From Deltaproteobacteria bacterium (GTDB taxonomy: Bacteria; Desulfobacterota; Desulfobacteria; Desulfobacterales; ETH-SRB1), in NCBI GenBank assembly GCA_030262795.1, contig JAJSZO010000076.1, forward strand, positions 1 to 11,041: a stretch of 11,041 nt of DNA. The letters are read 5' to 3'. The notes beneath the pieces are model-generated. The model was not told the origin of the DNA. It did no database searches and saw nothing but the letters and a program-made list of their open reading frames with translations. A program made the translations under genes and the position numbers. Below, piece by piece: positions 6,023 through 11,041 of the stretch. Positions within the stretch are counted from its first letter, which is position 1; the number at the start of each line of letters is the position of its first letter.

Positions 6023-6375
6023 ACCAAATTAACAAATAAATTTAAGTCAGGGTTTAGCGAGATTCCTTGCCAGAACTATCACAAGTGCAATGCATCCTAA
6101 AAATTATAAGTCAGTACCCAAAATGCAGGAATACTACAAGGTCATAGCTGTATTCTGTATAATAACAGACAAACTTTCAGGTTTTGATTTGAGATGGTAT
6201 TAAAATTTTGCAGATTTTTGCTATAACCGTATAATTTTTTTAAAGATAATTGGATTTTGTTGTATTGAAGAGGGAATTGGTGTATCAAGCGACTTAAGTA
6301 AGATCGTGACAAAAAAAGATTTCTGTTTGATAATGTTCGATCATAAAAATGAGGAGGAATTGAAAAGGCGAGCAG
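6023..6375 (+). other. 353-bp intergenic region before the type III RM operon
   Basis: It separates two same-strand operons. No coding frame, RNA gene or clear terminator hairpin is visible. It is A+T-rich and includes a possible promoter (6208-6235). A purine-rich AGGAGG at 6352-6357 lies too far (18 bases) from the mod ATG to be its ribosome site; AAGG at 6365-6368 is correctly placed (7 bases). Confidence 0.6.
6208..6235 (+). promoter_or_regulatory. Candidate promoter of the RM operon
   Basis: A perfect TATAAT (6230-6235) follows TTGCAG (6208-6213) with a 16-base spacer. The -35 matches the consensus at only three positions, so this is a tentative assignment, about 140 bases ahead of the mod start. 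Confidence 0.35.
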
Positions 6376-7242
6376 ATGAAACTGACGGATAATGAGATAA
6401 GAGATATTAATCGCTATCTGGAAAAAGGCAAACCGCTGCCGGAAAAGTACCGATTTCTGCTCTTTGAGGAAAAGCGGGAAGTGGAGCTGGTCTGGAATGG
6501 CAAGACCAGTAAGGTTTGTAATGTGGTGCTGCCGTTTCAGGTGATTGAACAGGTTGACGAGCCGCGTGAGGAGAAAGCCGTCAAATTGCAGATGGATCTT
6601 TTTGACATGCAGACCGGCCGGCAGATCAAGGGCTGGAACAATAAGCTGATCTGGGGCGATAACAAACTGATTTTATCCTCGCTGAAAAACGGGCCGCTTA
6701 GGGAAGAGATTGAGGCGCAGGGCGGTATCAAGCTGATCTATATTGATCCGCCGTTTGATGTGGGTGCGGATTTTTCAATGGATATTGAGATTGGCGGCGA
6801 AACCTTGACCAAAAAGCCTGGCATACTGGAAGAACTGGCCTACCGCGACACCTGGGGCAAGGGCGCGGATTCCTTTATTGCTATGATATATGAGCGCCTG
6901 GCGCTGATGCGGGATCTGCTTGCGGAAGATGGTAGCATTTATGTGCATTGTGATTGGCGCGTCGGTCACAGCATGAAACTTGTGATAGATGAGGTTTTCG
7001 GGAAAATCAACTTTCATAATCATATTACCTGGAAACGAAGTACGCCTAGAGGAAATGCTTATAAACGATATCCAGAACTTACAGATTATATTTTGTTTTA
7101 CACAAAGAGGAGTGAGTATGTCTGGAACGAGCAATTTGGCGAGTACCGGTCAGAATATGTTGAAAAATACTATAACTACATTGATGAAACTAGTGGTAGG
7201 CAGTTCCAGCCCACTAGTCTTCTAGTACCCCAACAATCTTAA
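6376..7242 (+). pseudogene. mod: Type III RM methyltransferase (Mod), N-terminal half, cut by a MITE
   Basis: The frame runs 288 codons. It has the catalytic motif IV DPPF (124-127, in KLIYIDPPFDVG) of N6-adenine methyltransferases. WGDN (93-96) and the conserved helix-strand region LLAEDGSIYVHCDW come before and after it in the order of the beta class, where the catalytic half precedes the AdoMet-binding half. The last five residues (VPQQS) are encoded by the inserted element; the native frame ends at Leu283. The start ATG 6376 has AAGG 7 bases before it, and an in-frame TGA at 6361-6363 excludes an earlier start. Together with 7370-8815 it would form one 764-residue Mod that recognises and methylates the restriction site. 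Confidence 0.85.
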
Positions 7243-7370
7243 AATGATGGGTAATTGAATATTATAAAATTAGAGAATCTGGTATGGTAGTAGAAAAAGT
7301 AGGCGATACATGTCAGCAAAAAATATAAAGATTGATTATATCCATCATTTTAAGATTGTTGGGGTACTAG
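7222..7370. repeat. Perfect 29-bp inverted repeat of the MITE ends
   Basis: The arms are 7222-7250 and 7342-7370, identical in inverted orientation over all 29 bases and 91 bases apart. The outermost three bases of each arm (CTA and TAG) are the target duplication plus a chance matching base. Confidence 0.95.
7225..7367. mobile_element. 143-bp MITE of IS630/Tc1-mariner type inserted in mod
   Basis: The terminal inverted repeats are 26 bases (7225-7250, 7342-7367), perfect, starting GTACCCC. TA dinucleotides (7223-7224 and 7368-7369) flank it directly, the target duplication typical of the IS630/Tc1-mariner group. Deleting the element and one TA joins ...ACT AGT CTT CTA to GGT CAT GTC GGT... 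in one frame, giving PTSLLGHVGVN, an uninterrupted methyltransferase. It has no coding capacity for a transposase. The perfect repeats argue for a recent insertion. It contributes the stop of the first half and the ATG of the second. Confidence 0.93.
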
Positions 7371-8815
7371 GTCATGTCGGTGTCAATCCTATTTATGAAT
7401 GGAAGGGTATTAGTAAGCCTTGGCGATATCCTAAGCATCGCTTAAACGAACTTGAAAGTAAGTCGCTTATTTATTGGTCTCCCAGTGGGGGTGGGATTCC
7501 GAGGTTAAAGCGTTTTTTTGACGAGCAAAAAGGGGTCCCTATCCAATCTCTTTGGGAAGACATTCCTCCAGTAAATTCACAAGCGTTAGAAGATACAAAA
7601 TATGCCACCCAAAAACCCAAAGCTCTCTTAGAACGCATCATTAAAGCTTCCTCCAACGAAGGCGACATAGTTGCCGACTTTTTCTGCGGTTCCGGCACAA
7701 CCTTGGCAGTTGCCGAAAAACTCAACCGCAAATGGATCGGTTCCGACCTTGGCAAGTTCGCCATTCACACCACCCGCAAGCGCATGATCGGAGTTCAGCG
7801 ACAGCTAAAAAAAGAGAACAAAAGCTGGCATGCTTTTGAAATCCTTAACTTGGGAAGATATGAACGCCAGCATTATATCGGCGTCAACCCCAATCTCAGG
7901 GAACAGGAAAAGCAGAAACAACTGGAAGCTAAAAAAAAAGATTTTCTCAATCTTATTCTTCACGCCTATCGTGCCGAGGCGGTCAGCCAGTTCAAGACAT
8001 TTCAGGGCAAAAAAGGCGGTCGTCTTGTGGCGGTTGGGCCTGTGAATCTGCCTGTTACCCGTCTGTTTGTGGAAGAGATTATTCTTGAATGCCGTCAAAA
8101 ACATATTACCCGGGTGGACATTCTCGGTTTTGAGTTTGAGATGGGGCTGTTTCCCAATATTCTGGACGAAGCCAAGACCAAGGGGATTGATTTGGCAATG
8201 AAATACATTCCCAGAGATGTGTTTGACAAGCGGGCAGTGGAGAAAAATCAGGTGGTGTTTCATGATGTTTCGTTTATTGAAATCAAACCGCATTTTAAAA
8301 AGAACAGTATTGCCGTGGAGCTGACCGATTTTTCCGTCTTTTATTCACAGGATGCCAAGGGTGCTGATGAAAGCCTGAAAAAGAATAAGAGCAAGGTGAT
8401 CGTGGATAAAGGTCAGGTGGTCAAGATCAGCAAAGACAAAAACGGCATTGTAAGTCGCGAGGTGTTGACGCAAAATTGGACAGACTGGATAGACTACTGG
8501 GCCGTGGATTTTGACTTTGAATCCAAGCGGGAGATTGTACGAGTACGCAAGGAATGGGATCCGGATGAGCAGACGCGATTGCCGGGGATGGAAAAACTTC
8601 AGAAGTCTCTGGAAACATGGGAAGAGGTCTGGACAGGTGATTATGTGTTTGAAAACGAGTGGCAGTCCTTCCGTACCAAAAAAGACCGTTCTCTGGAACT
8701 GAAAAGCGTATTCCGGAAATGTCCGCCGGGTCGGCGCAAGATAGCGGCAAAGGTGGTGGATATTTTTGGTAACGACACCATGAAGATAGTGGAGGTGACG
8801 GTGGAAGGGAAATAG
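7310..8815 (+). pseudogene. mod: Type III RM methyltransferase (Mod), C-terminal half with MITE-derived start
   Basis: The frame has 501 codons from ATG 7310, which lies inside the MITE; residues 1-19 are encoded by the element and native sequence resumes at Gly21. Then come the end of the target-recognition region (to about 95), motif X (TKYATQKPKALLERII, 97-111) and the AdoMet motif I (ADFFCGSGTT, 122-131, followed by KWIGSDL). The long C-terminal part (about 160-501) is of the kind found in Mod proteins of this type. A weak AGG at 7301-7303 lies 6 bases before the ATG, so separate translation is possible. It stops 2 bases before the KilA-N gene. The gene is listed as a pseudogene because the native protein is split; a complementing two-chain enzyme is not excluded. 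Confidence 0.85.
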
Positions 8816-8817
8816 TC

Positions 8818-9630
8818 ATGACAAAAAAGATAAATGTTAAAAATACGGAGATAACCATCATTTCCGTAAATGATGAAGATTATATTTCTCTGACAGACAT
8901 GCTCAAAGCGAAAGATGGAGATTTTTTTATATCAGATTGGCTTAGAAATAGAAATACCGTTGAGTTTTTAGGTATATGGGAGCGTATATATAATCCCAAT
9001 TTTAATTATGGCGAATATGCCTTAATTAGAAACCAGGCTGGCTTAAATAACTATAAAATCAGCGTAAAAGAATGGGCAGCCAAAACAAATGCAATTGGAC
9101 TGAGGGCAAAAGCGGGCAGATATGGAGGAACATATGCTCATAAAGACATTGCATTTGAATTTGGAATGTGGATTAGCGCTGAGTTCAAAATATACCTCAT
9201 CAAGGAATTCCAGCGGCTTAAAGACGAAGAACAAAAACAGCTTGGATGGGATATCAAACGGAACCTGGCTAAAATTAACTACCGGATTCATACCGATGCC
9301 ATCAAAGAGAATCTTATTCCGCCGGAGCTGACAAGCAGGCAGATCAATCTTGTTTATGCATCTGAAGCAGATATTTTGAATATGGCATTGTTTGGTATGA
9401 CTGCAGGACAGTGGCGAGACACGAACCCTGATAAGAAAGGAAATATTCGTGATTATGCTAATATATCACAACTGATCTGTTTGTCTAATATGGAAAATCT
9501 GAATGCGCTGTTTATCAATGAAAAAATTTTACAATCCGAACGGCTTGCCAAACTCAACCAGGTTGCCATTCAGCAGATGAGGCTGCTCACCGATGACAGT
9601 GGTGTAAAAAGGATAGAAGGGCGTAAATAA
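8818..9630 (+). CDS. KilA-N domain DNA-binding protein
   Basis: This is a 270-residue protein. Residues 21-133 form a KilA-N domain: DYISLTDML (21-29), WLRNRNTVEFLGIWE (41-55), then AGRYGGTYAHKDIAFEFGMWIS (99-120) and a helix FKIYLIKEFQRLK. KilA-N is a phage-type DNA-binding domain, and such genes often ride in restriction-modification operons. The C-terminal half (about 140-270) is helical with a conserved-looking YASEADILNMALFGMTAGQW segment (185-204). It starts 2 bases after mod and overlaps the next gene by one base (TAATG), so it belongs to the RM operon. Its role there, perhaps regulation or specificity, is not known from the sequence. Confidence 0.85.
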   Translation: MTKKINVKNTEITIISVNDEDYISLTDMLKAKDGDFFISDWLRNRNTVEFLGIWERIYNPNFNYGEYALIRNQAGLNNYKISVKEWAAKTNAIGLRAKAGRYGGTYAHKDIAFEFGMWISAEFKIYLIKEFQRLKDEEQKQLGWDIKRNLAKINYRIHTDAIKENLIPPELTSRQINLVYASEADILNMALFGMTAGQWRDTNPDKKGNIRDYANISQLICLSNMENLNALFINEKILQSERLAKLNQVAIQQMRLLTDDSGVKRIEGRK

Positions 9631-9920
9631 TGGAAAGAAATGAAATAATGCAAACCCTGCGTGGCTTTATTGAGATGAACAAAGATAAATACGAAATCAT
9701 AAGGATCGGGCTTTTCGGTTCAGCGGCGAGAGGCAGCATGAATGAGCAGAGTGATATTGATGTTGTTGTTGAGCTTGGTAAACAGGACTTATTTAATATT
9801 ATTGGCATTAAGCAAGACCTGGAAGAACAATTTGCCAAACCTGTAGACGTTATTAGTTACAGAAAAAAAATGAACCAATTTCTTAAGAAAAGAATAGATA
9901 AAGAGGCAGTCTATGTATGA
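9630..9920 (+). CDS. mntA: MntA-type minimal nucleotidyltransferase antitoxin
   Basis: This 96-residue protein carries the nucleotidyltransferase signature GLFGSAARGSMNEQSDIDVVV (Gly30-Ser31; Asp42 and Asp44), with a third acidic residue, Asp73, in VDVISY. In characterised HEPN/MNT pairs the MntA enzyme attaches AMP units to a tyrosine of HepT and so silences the toxin. The catalytic residues are all present. It overlaps KilA-N by one base and HepT by eight, giving tight stoichiometric coupling. The antitoxin comes before the toxin, a usual order for this pair. Confidence 0.9.
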   Translation: MERNEIMQTLRGFIEMNKDKYEIIRIGLFGSAARGSMNEQSDIDVVVELGKQDLFNIIGIKQDLEEQFAKPVDVISYRKKMNQFLKKRIDKEAVYV

Positions 9921-10284
9921 TAATGAACTCGCTCTGGAAATTTTATCCCAGATTTATCAGGCAAGTCAGACAATTTTAGAACGTTTTAAGCCTGTAAAAT
10001 CCATAAGTGATTTTACGCATTCACCAGCAGGCATGGAAAAATTTGACAGTATTTGTATGCTGTTGAGTGCAATAGGTGAAGCATTAAAAAATCTGGACAA
10101 GGTCACACACAACACCCTTTTGCCCCGATACCAGCAAGTTAATTGGAAAAAAGCCAAAGGCATGAGAGATATTATCAGCCATCATTATTTTGATCTGAAC
10201 GCTGAAGCAATCTATAATGTTTGTAAAAACAATATTCCCAAGCTGGCACAAACAATAAATAAAATGATTAGAGAATTATCGTAA
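9913..10284 (+). CDS. hepT: HepT-type HEPN RNase toxin
   Basis: This is a 123-residue helical protein with the HEPN catalytic motif R-x4-H-x-Y: Arg85, His90 and Tyr92 in RDIISHHYF. In the studied family Arg and His cut RNA, and the nearby Tyr is where MntA adds AMP. All three are intact, so the toxin is probably active and MntA is needed. It overlaps MntA upstream and shares one base with res downstream. Placing a toxin pair inside an RM operon can punish loss or damage of the operon; that idea is inference. Confidence 0.9.
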   Translation: MYDNELALEILSQIYQASQTILERFKPVKSISDFTHSPAGMEKFDSICMLLSAIGEALKNLDKVTHNTLLPRYQQVNWKKAKGMRDIISHHYFDLNAEAIYNVCKNNIPKLAQTINKMIRELS

Positions 10285-10979
10285 TGGCGCTACACAAGGA
10301 CTTTCCAAAATCCCCCCATGCAATCCTCAACCCTGATATACGCTGGTTCCCTGCTGATGAAGCTCTCCGTGAATCAAGCTATGAAAAGCTGCTGCCGCCT
10401 CTGGTGCATGAACTGCGTAAAAAGGTAAAGACATGGCGGGACAATGGCTATGAAGGGGCAGCAGATACCAGTATCGCCCTGCTGAACTGGTGGTTTAATC
10501 AAGAGCATCTACTGCCAAAATCGGACGGCACGATGGCAAAGTTTCAATATTACTTTGCCCAGCAAGAGGCGGTTGAAAGCATCATCTACCTTTACGATGT
10601 GGTTAAGGTGAAGGACAAATATGATCTGCTCCGCTTTGATTCATCCGGCGCTGTTTCTCCAAATATGTTTGATGAATCGTGGCTCCGTTTTGTCATCAAG
10701 ATGGCGACCGGCACCGGAAAGACCAAGGTGATGAGCCTGGTGCTGGCGTGGTGTTATTTTCATAAGCTTTATGAGCCGGACTCGGACCTGGCGCGTAACT
10801 TTCTGCTGATTACGCCTAATATTATCGTGCTGGATCGGATCAAAACAGATTTTGACGGGTTGCGGATATTCTTTGAAGACCCGGTGCTGCCACCCAATGG
10901 ATATTCAGGCGGTTTTGAGGGACGCAACTGCAATGTCATTCAAAATAATATGATATTTCAACTCAGTTATTTCAAGTAG
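10284..10979 (+). pseudogene. res: Type III restriction subunit (Res), N-terminal fragment
   Basis: This 231-residue frame is the start of a DEAD/DEAH-box type III Res, normally about 900-1000 residues. It shows the helicase start: FQYYFAQQEAVESIIYL (87-103), Walker A in MATGTGKTK (140-148) and motif Ia in LLITPNIIVLDRI (174-186). Family resemblance stops near GRNC (213-216). The next 15 residues (NVIQNNMIFQLSYFK) look foreign, and a stop follows before motif II (DEAD/DEAH), the remaining helicase motifs and the endonuclease domain. The break is at about 10930-10980, where an insertion-sequence-like edge begins. Cutting would be lost unless the rest resumes beyond the window, which would still leave it interrupted. 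Confidence 0.85.
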
Positions 10980-11041
10980 TTACGCATTAACGAATGTATA
11001 AAATACATACACCAGTAGAAATAAAACAGTGGTGGTGTATG
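10980..11041. mobile_element. Possible edge of an insertion sequence (IS200/IS605-like hairpins)
   Basis: Just after the broken res frame are two hairpins: ATGTAT-AAA-ATACAT (10994-11008) and CATACACCA (11006-11014) with TGGTGTATG (11033-11041), an 18-base loop. TTAC (10980-10983) lies at the start, a target used by some IS200/IS605 elements. The final ATG (11039-11041) could begin a transposase, but the window ends there. Structure fits, coding evidence is absent. Confidence 0.35.

Noticed and set aside
6349..6363. Four-codon leader frame (ATG AGG AGG AAT TGA) before mod
   Set aside because: So short that chance is likely; no attenuator-like hairpins around it.
7205..7370. Programmed frameshift or two independent methyltransferase genes
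   Set aside because: TA duplication, perfect terminal repeats and exact frame restoration after removal fit a transposon insertion far better.
7805..8293. Minus-strand 162-codon frame inside mod
   Set aside because: It is antisense to a strongly conserved coding region and shows no motif; shadow frame.

Overview
This window looks like an accessory 'defence island' of a Gram-negative bacterium of moderate to low G+C. The dense dispersed inverted repeats of the 'gtcattccggc...gccggaatgac' type, and the gene set, suggest a member of the former Deltaproteobacteria (Desulfobacterota). That taxonomic guess is inference; there is no rRNA or housekeeping gene to fix it.

Layout. (1) 1-1281, minus strand: the N-terminal 427 residues of a TOTE-type conflict protein (archaeo-eukaryotic primase domain, gene running off the left edge), preceded upstream by a small remnant of a DUF4143-type protein (1316-1546). 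(2) 1547-3015: a decayed, repeat-rich stretch. It holds a toxin-antitoxin pair whose PIN-domain toxin has lost its N-terminus (2041-2277) while the antitoxin is intact (2274-2567). It also holds a 72-bp palindromic repeat, a roughly 40-bp direct repeat, and a 184-bp element with nested inverted repeats and a likely 9-bp target duplication. (3) 3049-6022, plus strand: a compact four-gene operon with overlapping stops and starts. It encodes an AAA/ABC-type ATPase, a sigma-factor-like protein, a small helical protein and an ImmA/IrrE-like zinc metallopeptidase. This is the best candidate here for a poorly described defence or stress-switch system. (4) 6376-10979, plus strand: a type III restriction-modification operon (mod, KilA-N gene, MntA/HepT toxin-antitoxin pair, res). 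(5) 10980-11041: what looks like the hairpin-rich edge of an insertion sequence.

The sharpest observation is that mod is split by a 143-bp miniature transposon (7225-7367) with perfect terminal inverted repeats and a TA duplication, the hallmark of the IS630/Tc1-mariner group. Removing the element and one TA restores a single 764-residue reading frame exactly. The element falls between the catalytic DPPF half and the AdoMet-binding FCGSGTT half. It also supplies an in-frame ATG to the second half, so a two-subunit methyltransferase is conceivable. The res gene is cut before its DEAD box, so the nuclease-helicase is almost certainly dead. The toxin-antitoxin pair in the middle of the operon is intact.

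How the genes fit together: the operon genes in blocks 3 and 4 are joined by overlaps of 1-14 bases or gaps of 2 bases, so each block is probably co-transcribed and translationally coupled. The island combines at least four types of conflict system: primase-helicase, ATPase/regulator/protease, restriction-modification and HEPN/MNT. It carries repeated signs of mobile element damage.
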